A program made the position numbers and the translations under genes. Shown piece by piece: positions 28,401 through 39,065 of a DNA stretch of 64,000 nt (position 1 is its first letter; each line of letters begins with the position of its first letter). Origin of the DNA: Bacteroidota bacterium (GTDB lineage: Bacteria; Bacteroidota; Ignavibacteria; Ignavibacteriales; Melioribacteraceae); the NCBI GenBank assembly GCA_021820065.1, contig JAKAEE010000006.1:1-64000 (forward strand). Reading direction: 5' to 3'. A model generated the notes under the pieces. The model ran no database searches, was not told where the DNA came from, and saw only the letters and a program-made list of their open reading frames with translations.

Positions 28401-29837
28401 TTGGGTTTGATTCATATTATTAAGTACGAAAAAACAAAAAGTTTACTTCAATTGATAATCGATCAGCAAAAGTTGGATCAACTAATCTCGATGGGGAATG
28501 CCGAATTCCCGGACGGTCATTTTATTTTGAACTTTTACCATCCTATGAGCGAGACGGAGTTTTCAGAAATAGTTGAAAAAACACTTACGAGCGAAACCGA
28601 TTTTTTCTATTGCTGCCAGCCCAGCGAACAATTTCTTGTACTGGCTTTGGATAAGCTGATTTCAATTTACGAGCCGGATAGAACAGACTCTTTGAACTTT
28701 CAACAGAATATTGACGGGATAAAATCGAAAACCATTTCGAATGGCAGTCAGTTCAATCTGAAAAGAAAACCGCTTTTTATCGGCTCGCTTAAATTTCCGT
28801 CGGAGAAAAACGAATCTCTATGGGAAGATTTCAATGCTGGTGAATGGTTCCTTCCAAAAATAATTTTGATTAAGGAAGGGTCTCAACATTACTTGGTAGT
28901 CAACTCTTTCCATTATCAGGGATTCGAAAAATATATTGCACACTCACTTAGATTACTGGACGAAGACAGTGCTCTTAAAGAGGAACTTCAGACTCCTCAA
29001 ATATTATCTTCCAGTGAAGTATCTTTTGAGGAGTGGTCGAAGGAAATCGATTCGGCATTGCATAAAATTACGGACGGAACAATTCAGAAAGTTGTTTTGG
29101 CGCGGTATGCGGATTTCCATTTATCTCAAAAACCGAAATTGTCAGGATTGCTTTACGAGCTTGAAGACAATTATAAAGAGTGTTACACGTTTGCATTCAG
29201 ATCCGGAGGATCGGTTTTTCTTGGTTCGTCGCCGGAAAAACTTTTTAGCATTCATGATGGCATTATTGAAACAGACGCACTCGCCGGCTCATTCCCACGA
29301 GGTGAATCCGCAGAACTGGATTCTTCACTAGAAAATAATTTGCTGAACGATCTAAAAAATCTGGAAGAACACAAGAGCGTTGTTAATTTCTTAACCGACA
29401 GATTAAGTCGAGTATCAAATAAAATTATTCAAAATGGAAAACCAATTGTAAAAAAGTTTTCCAACATTCAGCATCTGTACACTCCGATTAAAGCAGAAAT
29501 TAAAGAAGGAGTTTCGGCGATTTCGGTTATCGAAAATCTTCATCCTACACCGGCAGTTTGCGGAATGCCGTCGTCAGTCGCCAATCAAATGATCGAAAAT
29601 TTGGAAACGTTTGAGCGCGGCTTGTACGCCGGAGCTTTGGGTTGGGTTGGATTAGATAACAGTGCTGAAATGTTTGTCGGTATCCGTTCCGCTATCGTAA
29701 AAGATAATTTCATGCGGGCATTTGCCGGATGCGGAATAGTAAATGGATCAAACAGTTTAGCGGAGTTTAACGAGACGTCACTAAAACTAAAACCAATTTT
29801 GTCTTTGTTTAAGAATGAAACTATCAATCAATCGTAA
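28401..29837 (+). CDS. menF: Isochorismate synthase
   Basis: VVLARYADF; GSSPEKLFSIHDGIIETDALAGSFPRG; LHPTPAVCGMPS; first gene of men cluster; TTG start. Confidence 0.9.
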   Translation: MGLIHIIKYEKTKSLLQLIIDQQKLDQLISMGNAEFPDGHFILNFYHPMSETEFSEIVEKTLTSETDFFYCCQPSEQFLVLALDKLISIYEPDRTDSLNFQQNIDGIKSKTISNGSQFNLKRKPLFIGSLKFPSEKNESLWEDFNAGEWFLPKIILIKEGSQHYLVVNSFHYQGFEKYIAHSLRLLDEDSALKEELQTPQILSSSEVSFEEWSKEIDSALHKITDGTIQKVVLARYADFHLSQKPKLSGLLYELEDNYKECYTFAFRSGGSVFLGSSPEKLFSIHDGIIETDALAGSFPRGESAELDSSLENNLLNDLKNLEEHKSVVNFLTDRLSRVSNKIIQNGKPIVKKFSNIQHLYTPIKAEIKEGVSAISVIENLHPTPAVCGMPSSVANQMIENLETFERGLYAGALGWVGLDNSAEMFVGIRSAIVKDNFMRAFAGCGIVNGSNSLAEFNETSLKLKPILSLFKNETINQS

Positions 29838-31581
29838 TACCGTTTGGTGCGATCTATTTGTTGACCGGCTTGCAAAAGCCGGAGTTAAATACGCATGCAT
29901 TTCTCCCGGTTCGAGAAGCACCGCGTTAACTCTTGCGTTTGCATCGAACAAAAATATTGAGACCTTTCCAATTGTGGATGAAAGATCATCCTCGTTCTTT
30001 GCGTTGGGTTTAGCTAAGAAGAGCAAATCCCCGGTAGCGATTGTTACAACATCGGGAACCGCAGTAGCAGAGTTGTATCCGGCTATAATAGAAGCATATT
30101 ACCAGCGGATACCTTTAATTATTTGCACTGCCGATCGTCCGCCAATCTTGAGAAACAGCGGCGCGAACCAAACGATTAACCAGCAGAATATTTTTGCAAA
30201 CCATATCCGTCATTTTTTTGATGCCGGTTTGCCTGACACTAAAAAACTGCACGAGATAAAAAAGATAGCCGACGATGCGATTCGCATTTCATGTTTTACC
30301 GACAAAGGTCCGGTTCATGTTAACTTTCCATTTGAGAAACCGTTCGAACCGAAAAGTTATACGGATGAAATTGACGTTCGCACAATCGAAAAACTTTTCT
30401 CGAACTCGGCAAAACATTTTTCGTTGTCCAACCGGAAGAAAATAAATTTTGAAGCGTTTGCAGATAAATTCGGCAAAACCGAACGCGGATTAATTCTCGT
30501 CGGTTTTAACAACTACGAAACCGATTTTGGAAAACACCTGGTCAACTTTTCCAAAACGTTCGGCTACCCCATTTATGTTGACGGCGCCACCACATTGAGA
30601 TTCGGGAATCATTCTAAAAATTATTTTATAGACAACTTAACAGCGATTGCCCGCGTAAAGTCATTCCAAAAACAATTCGATCCGGAAATTATCGTTCAAT
30701 TCGGAAGCGCGCCAACGGCAAATGTGCTGCTCGAGTATTTCAAGAATTCTAAAGCCGAGAAATTTCTTGTTAATGATTTCGGCGATAGGAACGATCCATC
30801 GCTGACAGCAAAAAATATTATCGCGTGCAGCCCGGCTGAATTTTGTGAAAGTGTAGTGAGACACACAAAGAAAAAAGTTGTAAGAAAAACAAACTGGCTG
30901 AAGAATTTTCTTGCCGTTCAGAAAATTGCCGAGGAAATTAAAAATAAAACTATTGTGCAAGCTGATTTTCCTTTTGAAGGAAGAGCGGTTATAGAATTGC
31001 TGGCGGCTCTGCCGGATAAATCAAATCTGATGCTTTCAAACTCTTTGCCGATACGCGATGTGGATTTCTTCGCATCCTCAAACGAAAAACGGTTAAACAT
31101 TTTTACAAATCGCGGGGCAAGCGGAATCGACGGAATTAATTCCACCACTCTCGGAATTGCAAATGCATCCAAAGAGCCGACTTTTCTGTTGACGGGCGAC
31201 CTCGCGTTTTATCATGATTCAAACGGGCTGCATTCGGCAATAAAACACGGCATTCCATTAACAGTAATACTCATTAATAACAGCGGCGGCGGAATATTTG
31301 AATCGCTCCCCATCTCCGATTACCCGGAATTTTTCACTGCTAATTTTTTAACGCCATTGGAACTTGATTTCGCTAAATTGGTAAAAGCTTATTACGGCAA
31401 CTACGTGCGCATCGACAACTGGGCGGGACTAAGAAAACAAGTTGGAATATCATCAAAAAGAAATGCGTTGCGGGTGATTGAAATTCGGACCGATGCAAGA
31501 AAATCAAAACTGCTCAGACAAAAATATTGGAATGTTGTCGCGAAAAAAATTGATGAGTTTATAGATGAAATTGTACGTTGA
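29815..31581 (+). CDS. menD: SEPHCHC synthase (MenD)
   Basis: KYACISPGSRSTALTLAFA; VAIVTTSGTAVAELYPAIIEA; NRGASGIDGINSTTLGIA; LTGDLAFYHDSNGL. Confidence 0.95.
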   Translation: MKLSINRNTVWCDLFVDRLAKAGVKYACISPGSRSTALTLAFASNKNIETFPIVDERSSSFFALGLAKKSKSPVAIVTTSGTAVAELYPAIIEAYYQRIPLIICTADRPPILRNSGANQTINQQNIFANHIRHFFDAGLPDTKKLHEIKKIADDAIRISCFTDKGPVHVNFPFEKPFEPKSYTDEIDVRTIEKLFSNSAKHFSLSNRKKINFEAFADKFGKTERGLILVGFNNYETDFGKHLVNFSKTFGYPIYVDGATTLRFGNHSKNYFIDNLTAIARVKSFQKQFDPEIIVQFGSAPTANVLLEYFKNSKAEKFLVNDFGDRNDPSLTAKNIIACSPAEFCESVVRHTKKKVVRKTNWLKNFLAVQKIAEEIKNKTIVQADFPFEGRAVIELLAALPDKSNLMLSNSLPIRDVDFFASSNEKRLNIFTNRGASGIDGINSTTLGIANASKEPTFLLTGDLAFYHDSNGLHSAIKHGIPLTVILINNSGGGIFESLPISDYPEFFTANFLTPLELDFAKLVKAYYGNYVRIDNWAGLRKQVGISSKRNALRVIEIRTDARKSKLLRQKYWNVVAKKIDEFIDEIVR

Positions 31582-32383
31582 CGGAATTCAATTTAACATT
31601 CTTCTCAACGAAACAGACGTTAGCGAAAACAAAACTGCTGTAATTTTCCTTCATGGATTTACCGGGTGTGCAGAAGACTGGAATTTCATTTCCGATAAAC
31701 TCCCTCCAAAATTTTTTCCAGTTGCAATCGATTTAATCGGTCATGGCGAAACAGATTCTCCAGAAGATCAGAATCACTACACATGCAGCGCGATAGTTCA
31801 CCACCTCGATTCAATTACGGAACAACTCGACATTAAAAATTTTGTTCTAATCGGTTATTCGATGGGAGGACGCGCGGCGCTTTCATATTCATTTAAACAT
31901 TCATCTAAGCCAATAGCCGCAGTGCTCGAAAGTTCGACTGCCGGCATTCAGGATATCACACTAAAGAAAGATCGTGTTGAATTCGATCTGCTCTTATCGG
32001 AGAAAATAAAAAGAGAAGGTATGAAAGCTTTTACCGATTTCTGGTTCGACATGCCTCTATTTGCGCCTCTTAAAAAAATTTCGTCTTTCGCAGAAATAAA
32101 GAACAAAAGAATCAAAAATAATGTTACCGGATTATCGAACAGTCTTTGCGGATTCAGTACCGGCTTGATGCCGAGCTATTGGGATCGGCTGCACCAAATT
32201 CAATTTCCGGTTTTATTAATTAGCGGCGAGTTTGATTTGAAGTACACCGAAATAAATAAATCCATGAAAACAAAATTGCCGCGCGCCAATCATGAGGTCA
32301 TCGCAAAATCCGGCCACAACACTCACTTACAAAAGCCTGAGCTTTTTACTAAATTTGTCGTGGATTTTTTGAATTCACTTTAA
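31565..32383 (+). CDS. menH: Alpha/beta hydrolase, SHCHC synthase (MenH)
   Basis: [28 protein letters not shown]; men operon context. Confidence 0.85.
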   Translation: MKLYVDGIQFNILLNETDVSENKTAVIFLHGFTGCAEDWNFISDKLPPKFFPVAIDLIGHGETDSPEDQNHYTCSAIVHHLDSITEQLDIKNFVLIGYSMGGRAALSYSFKHSSKPIAAVLESSTAGIQDITLKKDRVEFDLLLSEKIKREGMKAFTDFWFDMPLFAPLKKISSFAEIKNKRIKNNVTGLSNSLCGFSTGLMPSYWDRLHQIQFPVLLISGEFDLKYTEINKSMKTKLPRANHEVIAKSGHNTHLQKPELFTKFVVDFLNSL

Positions 32384-32390
32384 GGCAGAA

Positions 32391-33224
32391 ATGAAATACA
32401 ACTGGATCAAAGCCAAAAATTACACCGACATTATTTACGAGAAGATGGACGGCATTGCTAAGATTACAATCAACAGACCGGAAAAGAGAAATGCCTTTCG
32501 TCCCGAAACAACTAAAGAATTGTACGATGCATTTGCCGATGCGCGCGAAGACGGAAACGTTGGCGTAATTCTTTTAACCGGCAAAGGTCCGGCTAAAGAC
32601 GGCAAATACGCTTTTTGTTCCGGCGGCGATCAATCGATACGCGGCAACAAAGGTTACGTTGGTATAGATGGCGTTCCACGTTTGAATATACTCGACGTTC
32701 AAAAACAAATTAGAAGTATTCCGAAACCGGTGATTGCGCTTGTTGCCGGTTATGCAATCGGCGGTGGTCACGTACTTCATGTTGTGTGCGATCTAACCAT
32801 TGCAGCCGATAACGCGGTGTTTGGTCAAACAGGCCCGAAGGTTGGAAGTTTTGACGGCGGATTCGGCGCAAGTTTTCTTGCAAGAATCGTCGGACAAAAA
32901 AAAGCGCGAGAGATTTGGTATCTGTGCCGCCAGTACGATGCACAAGAAGCGCTGCAGATGGGATTGGTTAATAAAGTTGTGCCGATTAAGAAATTGGAAG
33001 AGGAAGGAATTAAGTGGGCAAAAGATATTTTGGAAAAAAGTCCGCTTGCATTACGGTTACTAAAATCTGCATTCAATGCAGAGCTTGATGGCCAAGCTGG
33101 AATTCAAGAGCTTGCGGGAAATGCAACGCTGCTTTATTACATGAGCGATGAAGCGCAAGAAGGCAGAAACGCTTACAACGAAAAACGAAAACCCGATTTC
33201 AAAAAATTTCCTAGAGTGCCATAA
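32391..33224 (+). CDS. menB: 1,4-dihydroxy-2-naphthoyl-CoA synthase
   Basis: [70 protein letters not shown]. Confidence 0.95.
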   Translation: MKYNWIKAKNYTDIIYEKMDGIAKITINRPEKRNAFRPETTKELYDAFADAREDGNVGVILLTGKGPAKDGKYAFCSGGDQSIRGNKGYVGIDGVPRLNILDVQKQIRSIPKPVIALVAGYAIGGGHVLHVVCDLTIAADNAVFGQTGPKVGSFDGGFGASFLARIVGQKKAREIWYLCRQYDAQEALQMGLVNKVVPIKKLEEEGIKWAKDILEKSPLALRLLKSAFNAELDGQAGIQELAGNATLLYYMSDEAQEGRNAYNEKRKPDFKKFPRVP

Positions 33225-33225
33225 A

Positions 33226-33516
33226 ATGAAAAACCTTTATGAAATAAAAAAAATTCTAAAAAAGAATAAAACTTATCTCCGCAAAAAATATTCTGTTGAA
33301 GAAATAGGAATCTTTGGTTCATTCAGCCGCGGCGATCAAAATAGCAGAAGCGACATCGATCTTATGGTTTCTCTGAAGAAACCTCTCGGCTTGGAGTTTG
33401 TTGATCTCTCGCTGGAACTTCAAACAATTTTGAATCACAAGGTTGATCTGGTTTCCAAGAATGCTCTAAAGAAAAGAATGCTTGTCGCAATTAAAGATGA
33501 AGTAATCTATGTCTAA
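33226..33516 (+). CDS. mntA: MntA-like nucleotidyltransferase antitoxin
   Basis: GSFSRGDQNSRSDID fits GSX10DXD; start re-assigned from 33148 to ATG 33226, just after the menB stop. Confidence 0.85.
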   Translation: MKNLYEIKKILKKNKTYLRKKYSVEEIGIFGSFSRGDQNSRSDIDLMVSLKKPLGLEFVDLSLELQTILNHKVDLVSKNALKKRMLVAIKDEVIYV

Positions 33517-33850
33517 AAGAAACGATAAACTTCTTGTTTTAGATATACTTGATGCCTTAAACAAGATTTCAAATTATACTCACGGCTTGAGTTATAAAAA
33601 TTTCGCTAGCGACTCTAAAACAGTTGACGCCGTCACTAGAAATATTGAGATAATCGGAGAAGCTTCTAAACACCTTTCAAAAAAGTTTAAGGACAATATT
33701 GACTTGCCATGGCAAAGAATTATAGGTATGAGAAACATAATCGTTCACGAGTATTTTGGTGTTGATACAAAAATAATTTGGAAGATTGTTACCGAACAAA
33801 TTGAAAGTCTTAAAGATGTCTTCGAAAAGTCAACGGAAGAATTGAATTAG
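33509..33850 (+). CDS. hepT: HepT-like HEPN (DUF86) toxin
   Basis: EIIGEASKHLSKKFKDNIDLPWQRIIGMRNIIVHEYFGVD contains RX4HXY; overlaps mntA. Confidence 0.88.
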   Translation: MSKRNDKLLVLDILDALNKISNYTHGLSYKNFASDSKTVDAVTRNIEIIGEASKHLSKKFKDNIDLPWQRIIGMRNIIVHEYFGVDTKIIWKIVTEQIESLKDVFEKSTEELN

Positions 33851-33852
33851 CA

Positions 33853-34752
33853 ATGATTTCAACATCAACCCAAACAATATCAAAATTTGACGCATGGATC
33901 CTCGCCAGCCGGCCAAGGACATTAGCCGCGGCTATTGTTCCGGTTATAGTCGGCAGTTCAATTGCCGTCCGCGACGGATTGTTTCAACCGCTTGCTGCGT
34001 TCATTGCATTACTGTGTTCAATCTTGATTCAAGTCGGAACAAACTATGTTAATGATCTTTTCGATTTTCTTCACGGGACAGACAAAGAAGATAGAACCGG
34101 TCCGCAAAGAGCCGTTGCTTCCGGAATTATTTCCGTTACTGAAATGAAAATTGGAATTTACATTTCGTTCGGAATGAGTTTTGTTCTTGGGATGTATCTT
34201 GTTTCCATCGGCGGCTGGTTTATTTTGTTCCTCGGCGTGATATCGATTCTCGCCGGGGTTGCTTACACAGCCGGTCCGTTTCCGCTTGCATATAACGGTC
34301 TCGGCGACATAGCCGTTTTTATTTTCTTCGGATTTGTCGGTACGGTTGGAACATATTACGTGCAGACATTAACGATAACATCAATGGCATTCTGGTCTTC
34401 GGTTCCTGTCGGCGCGTTGATCACAAATATTTTGGTTGTTAACAATTACCGCGACCGCGAAGAAGACCGTTCCAACGGCAAGAATACTTTGGCTGTAATC
34501 TTCGGAGAAAAATTTACGCGGCTTCAGTATCTAACCTTCATGATTGTTTCCTACGCAATACTTTTCGTGGTTTATTTTACCTACAAAAAAAGTTTATGGA
34601 TTTTTCTGCCGCTGCTGTCTCTCCCGATTTCGATAAAGCTGATAAGGATGATCTATTCTTTGCGCGGAAAAGAACTGAATAAAACTTTGGAACTTACCGC
34701 CAAGTTGTCTGCTATTTACGGTTTGCTTTTTGCAGCCGGAATCCTTTTATGA
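33853..34752 (+). CDS. menA: 1,4-dihydroxy-2-naphthoate polyprenyltransferase
   Basis: WILASRPRTLAAAIVPVIVGSS; NYVNDLFDFLHGTDKEDRTGPQRAVASG; NNYRDREEDRSNGKNTLAV. Confidence 0.94.
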   Translation: MISTSTQTISKFDAWILASRPRTLAAAIVPVIVGSSIAVRDGLFQPLAAFIALLCSILIQVGTNYVNDLFDFLHGTDKEDRTGPQRAVASGIISVTEMKIGIYISFGMSFVLGMYLVSIGGWFILFLGVISILAGVAYTAGPFPLAYNGLGDIAVFIFFGFVGTVGTYYVQTLTITSMAFWSSVPVGALITNILVVNNYRDREEDRSNGKNTLAVIFGEKFTRLQYLTFMIVSYAILFVVYFTYKKSLWIFLPLLSLPISIKLIRMIYSLRGKELNKTLELTAKLSAIYGLLFAAGILL

Positions 34753-35819
34753 TCTTGAAGGAAATTAAATACTCACCTTTCTCCTACAAATTAAAAAATC
34801 CATTTCAGACTTCATCCGGAATAATATCGGAAAGAAAAGGTTTTTTTGTTTCAGTGCACGATGAACTTGGCAATGATTCAATTGGTGAATGTTCTCCTCT
34901 GCCCAGGTTTAGTTATGAATCTTACATTGAAGTTGAAAAATTTCTTTCGAACGAATTAAAACAATTGCTTGTGAACGAAATCGAAAGCGATCCCGGCAAA
35001 ATAAAACAAACTGTGGCGCAGTTTACAAAACTTCAATCGGTGCGATTCGCGCTTGAACAAGCCATGCTCGGATTGGTAATGCGGCGGGATAAAAATTTTT
35101 CCAAAAATAATTTCTACGCCAGCAAGAAAACTATCTCGGTTAACGCCGTAATTGGATTTGATGAACCGGAAAATATTTTAGCCAAGATCGAAGAAAAATA
35201 TAATGCCGGTTATCGAACTTTCAAAATTAAAGTCGGTAGAGAAAATTTTTCTGATGATTATGAGTTAGTAAGACTCGTTCGAGAAAAATTCTCAAACAGA
35301 ATTACAATACGCTTGGATGCTAATGGCAAGTGGGACATTGATAGTGCCGTTGATAATCTGGCAAAGCTTTCACAGTTTGAGATTGAGTACATCGAAGAGC
35401 CGTGCAAAAATTTAAGCTGCTTGATGAAATTAGCCGAGCATTCAAAAATTCCTATTGCTGTGGATGAATCGCTTAAAACTTACGAGAACGTTGAAGAAGT
35501 TTTGAAAACAACCTCCATAAAATTTCTTGTCGTCAAACCGATGATACTTGGAGGAATTATCAATGCCGTTCAATTGATCAAGGAGGCGGAAGCGTTATGC
35601 AAAAGAATAATCATTTCATCCGCTTTCGAGACTCCTATCGGCAAAAGCGCGTTGGTGTTTCTTGCCTCACTAGTTTCTCACAATCACGCTCATGGACTCG
35701 ACACTGCCAGCATGTTTTTTAATCTGCCGATTACCGATCCGTACCCGGTTCAAAATTCACACATTATTTTTGATCCGGAAAATTTTTCACCGCATTTTGA
35801 CGCCGGACACCTATCATGA
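34749..35819 (+). CDS. menC: o-Succinylbenzoate synthase (enolase superfamily)
   Basis: FKIKVGRENFSDDYELVRLVREKF; RLDANGKWDIDSAV; YIEEPCKN; KPMILGG; men operon. Confidence 0.9.
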   Translation: MILKEIKYSPFSYKLKNPFQTSSGIISERKGFFVSVHDELGNDSIGECSPLPRFSYESYIEVEKFLSNELKQLLVNEIESDPGKIKQTVAQFTKLQSVRFALEQAMLGLVMRRDKNFSKNNFYASKKTISVNAVIGFDEPENILAKIEEKYNAGYRTFKIKVGRENFSDDYELVRLVREKFSNRITIRLDANGKWDIDSAVDNLAKLSQFEIEYIEEPCKNLSCLMKLAEHSKIPIAVDESLKTYENVEEVLKTTSIKFLVVKPMILGGIINAVQLIKEAEALCKRIIISSAFETPIGKSALVFLASLVSHNHAHGLDTASMFFNLPITDPYPVQNSHIIFDPENFSPHFDAGHLS

Positions 35820-37282
35820 ACCCCGGCAACAAACATTGGTTAATAGAACAATCCGCTAGAAATCCGGATCGCACTGCGTTCCTTTCATCAAACAAGAAAG
35901 TAACTTACTTGGAACTGTTGCAGCAGTCGTTAACAACCTCAGAAAATTTAAATCGCCTTGGAGTTCAAACAGGCAGCCATGTTGGAATACTTGCATTGCA
36001 CGACTACAATTTTTTTGTTTTGATTAATGCAATCTGGTTTATCGGCGCAGTGCCGGTACCGCTTAACAACCGACTGACTGCGCATGAGATTCAAGAAGAG
36101 ATTCGTCATGCAAAAATTAGTGCTTTAATTACCGACAATGCATTCGCGCAAAAATTACCATCGATAGAATTTAAGAATACAATATTAACTGAACACGTTT
36201 TGTCGGATAAAGACAATGCAACCCAAACTACGTTCAACCCAACTAAATTCAATCCCGAGAACATCGCGCTTATAATGTTTACCTCCGGTTCAAGCGGAAA
36301 ACAGAAAGCAGTTGTGCACACTTTCAAAAGTCTTTTCAGCAGCGTTACCGCGTTGAATGATTTTGCGAAACTATCGCACGACAATGTTTGGCTGGCTTCG
36401 TTATCATTCTATCACATCGGCGGATTTATGATTCCGGTTCGTGCTTTGTTAACTGGCGCAACAGTTGCTTTTCCAAATTCGGTCAGCGCTGATGATACCG
36501 TTGCCGCACTTGAAGAATTCCAGCCGTCACATATTTCGCTTGTACCAACATCCTTGCAAAGAATGATTGATCAGAATGTTCGTCCAAATAAAAATTTAAA
36601 ATACCTATTTCTCGGCGGCGGACCATCGGAAAAACAGTTGTCCTTGCAAGCAATAGAAAATGGCTGGCCGGTTGTAAAAGTTTACGGCTCCACCGAAACA
36701 TGTTCGATGGTAACAGCAATGAAAACTGATGACATCAACAGCAAACCAAAATCTTCCGGGAAACCTTTGCTGAACTGCAAAATCAAAATTGTTGACGAAA
36801 AGCAAAACAGTGTTCCATCTGGTGAAGCCGGCGAAATAATTATTCAAGCGGGCAGCGTTATGAAAGAATACTTTGGCGACGAAACGGAGACACGGAAAGC
36901 GCTTCACAACGGCTGGTACCGCACCGGCGATTACGGCTTGATTGATAACGAGGGTTTTCTTTTTATCGAATCGCGCCGGGACGATTTGATCATAACAGGC
37001 GGCGAAAACGTTGTTGCCAAAGAAGTACAGGAAATTATTCTTCAGAATAAAAAGGTTTCCGATGCATTCGTTTTCGGAATCGACGATTCGACGTGGGGAC
37101 AAATGGTATGCGCCGCGGTTGTGTCTGAAAATCTTTCGGAAGATGAGTTAAAAACTTTCTTAAAGCTGAAAATGGCGGGCTACAAAATTCCGAAACGATT
37201 TTATTTTGTTGATAGCATCCCCAAAAACGAGATGAGCAAAGTAGATAGAAAAAAATTATTCGAACAAATTAACTCGCGCTAG
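35816..37282 (+). CDS. menE: o-Succinylbenzoate-CoA ligase
   Basis: AMP-binding IALIMFTSGSSGKQKAVVHT; GWYRTGDYGLID; DDLIITGGENV; men operon. Confidence 0.92.
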   Translation: MNPGNKHWLIEQSARNPDRTAFLSSNKKVTYLELLQQSLTTSENLNRLGVQTGSHVGILALHDYNFFVLINAIWFIGAVPVPLNNRLTAHEIQEEIRHAKISALITDNAFAQKLPSIEFKNTILTEHVLSDKDNATQTTFNPTKFNPENIALIMFTSGSSGKQKAVVHTFKSLFSSVTALNDFAKLSHDNVWLASLSFYHIGGFMIPVRALLTGATVAFPNSVSADDTVAALEEFQPSHISLVPTSLQRMIDQNVRPNKNLKYLFLGGGPSEKQLSLQAIENGWPVVKVYGSTETCSMVTAMKTDDINSKPKSSGKPLLNCKIKIVDEKQNSVPSGEAGEIIIQAGSVMKEYFGDETETRKALHNGWYRTGDYGLIDNEGFLFIESRRDDLIITGGENVVAKEVQEIILQNKKVSDAFVFGIDDSTWGQMVCAAVVSENLSEDELKTFLKLKMAGYKIPKRFYFVDSIPKNEMSKVDRKKLFEQINSR

Positions 37283-37670
37283 CTCTTAGCTTGTCATAAA
37301 AATCTTTTGGTAATTCTATTTTCTGAAATTTTTCCTTCAGCACACAAACGTGAACCGTCTTTGCCAAAGCGGTAAACTGTCCTCCGTCTTTATAAAACTT
37401 ATAACTCAGTTCAAAAGAAGAATTTTTCAACAGACTAACATTTACTTCTATTGTTAATTCATCGCCGACGCGTATCGGTTTAACGTAATCGGCTTCCGCG
37501 TGCATGATGGGGAGGATGTAATCGCGGTCAAAGAAAAAATTCCGTTCGGTTGAAAGACTGCGCATAAAATCCTCGTACGCGGCATGAACGTACTTGAACA
37601 AGCTCGCGTAAAAAATTATTCCTGCCGGATCGGCATCATAGAAATAAACTTTAACCTTGGCGGTGAACAT
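37269..37670 (-). CDS. Acyl-CoA thioesterase, 4HBT hotdog fold
   Basis: KVYFYDADPAGIIFYASLFKYVHAAYEDFMRSL; hotdog thioesterase pattern. Confidence 0.85.
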   Translation of the reverse strand: MFTAKVKVYFYDADPAGIIFYASLFKYVHAAYEDFMRSLSTERNFFFDRDYILPIMHAEADYVKPIRVGDELTIEVNVSLLKNSSFELSYKFYKDGGQFTALAKTVHVCVLKEKFQKIELPKDFYDKLRASAS

Positions 37671-37767
37671 GACTGCTCTCCTTTTCTTACGACAAATTTA
37701 ACAACTCTTCTCCATTTCGCATTAACTTTTTTGTGATTAACTTCGCAAAAAATTATTTAGGAAATTC

Positions 37768-39060
37768 GTGTTTCCCCCAAGCACAAAATCGCTTTTTCTA
37801 ATTGCATTCTTCATCACCGCCGGTTTAATCTACTCCCAGGCAGAACTCAAAAAAGAATTCTACCCTAACGGTAAATTAAAATCCGAAGGGACTTATCTCA
37901 ACGGGGTTCACAACGGCGTTTACAGAGAATATTATGAAAGCGGCAAACTTTGGAAAGAATGGAATTTCCAGAACGGCAAAGAAGAAGGGCTCTCAACCTG
38001 GTACTTCGAGAACGGCAAAATAAGTATGGTGTGGAATTATCGACACGGCAAGCTCGAAGGAACTTCCAAATGGTATTACGAAACGGGACAGCTTTGGGCT
38101 GAACCAAACTATGTTGACAATATTCAAGAGGGCGAAAGTAAAACATATTATAAGAGCGGCAAACTTGAAGCAATCTGGAAATACCTGAACGGCAAACTCA
38201 ACGGCATATCAACGATATTTTTTGAAAACGGGAAAGTTGAGGTCGAAAGAAATTATGTGAATGATAAGCTCGAAGGCATCAGCAAAGTGTATTACGATTA
38301 CGGCGGCGTTGCGCTTGAAGCCAATTATAAACATGATCAGCTCGACGGCACGTCATATCTCTATTATCCGGATGGGACCATCAAGGTAATCGATACATAT
38401 TCAAACGGGCAGATCATCAAGCGTGAAAGATTTGATTACAGCAGCAAAGTTGCAAAGCTGGAGGAAAATTTTGATGAGTATTACGACGACGGCACAATGA
38501 AGTCCCGGTTGAATTTCAAAGACGGCAAGAAAGACGGAATGATAAAGGAATATTACAACAGCGGCTTTCTGAAAGCGCAATTAAATTACAAGCAAGATCG
38601 ACTTGAAGGACGAAGCATTTATTATCATGACGGGGGAACAGTTGCCGAAATTGCGAACTATGCTGCCGGCATGAAAAACGGTTTATCTACAAAATATAAC
38701 CGCGACGGAATTAAAATTGCCGAAGAACTTTATACCAATGATCTACGTGACGGTTCAGGCAAAACGTTTTATCTTGCCGGGGAACCGGAATCAGAAAGAA
38801 AATATCGGAATGACAAATTGGACGGCACTGTAAAAATATTTCGCAAGAACGGTTCATTGGCTGCGGAAGAAAACTACAGCCACGGATTGAAAGACGGCAT
38901 TTCAAAATATTATTACTCAAACGGAAAGATTTCCGATTTCTTCGTTTACAAAAACAATTTACTTAACGGAAAATGTTCTTCATACGATTCAGCCGGCGCG
39001 GTTACAAAAGATGTTGAATATTCAAACGGTGAATTGGTCCCCGACGATTCGACAAAATAA
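37768..39060 (+). CDS. MORN-like (YwqK-type) repeat protein, secreted
   Basis: About 15 or more iterations of 'xYYxxGxLxxxxxYxxGxxxGxx' after a signal peptide. Confidence 0.85.
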   Translation: MFPPSTKSLFLIAFFITAGLIYSQAELKKEFYPNGKLKSEGTYLNGVHNGVYREYYESGKLWKEWNFQNGKEEGLSTWYFENGKISMVWNYRHGKLEGTSKWYYETGQLWAEPNYVDNIQEGESKTYYKSGKLEAIWKYLNGKLNGISTIFFENGKVEVERNYVNDKLEGISKVYYDYGGVALEANYKHDQLDGTSYLYYPDGTIKVIDTYSNGQIIKRERFDYSSKVAKLEENFDEYYDDGTMKSRLNFKDGKKDGMIKEYYNSGFLKAQLNYKQDRLEGRSIYYHDGGTVAEIANYAAGMKNGLSTKYNRDGIKIAEELYTNDLRDGSGKTFYLAGEPESERKYRNDKLDGTVKIFRKNGSLAAEENYSHGLKDGISKYYYSNGKISDFFVYKNNLLNGKCSSYDSAGAVTKDVEYSNGELVPDDSTK

Positions 39061-39065
39061 TCCCG

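Noticed and set aside
36605-37102. 165-aa minus-strand ORF
   Set aside because: Antisense to menE with clear AMP-binding motifs.
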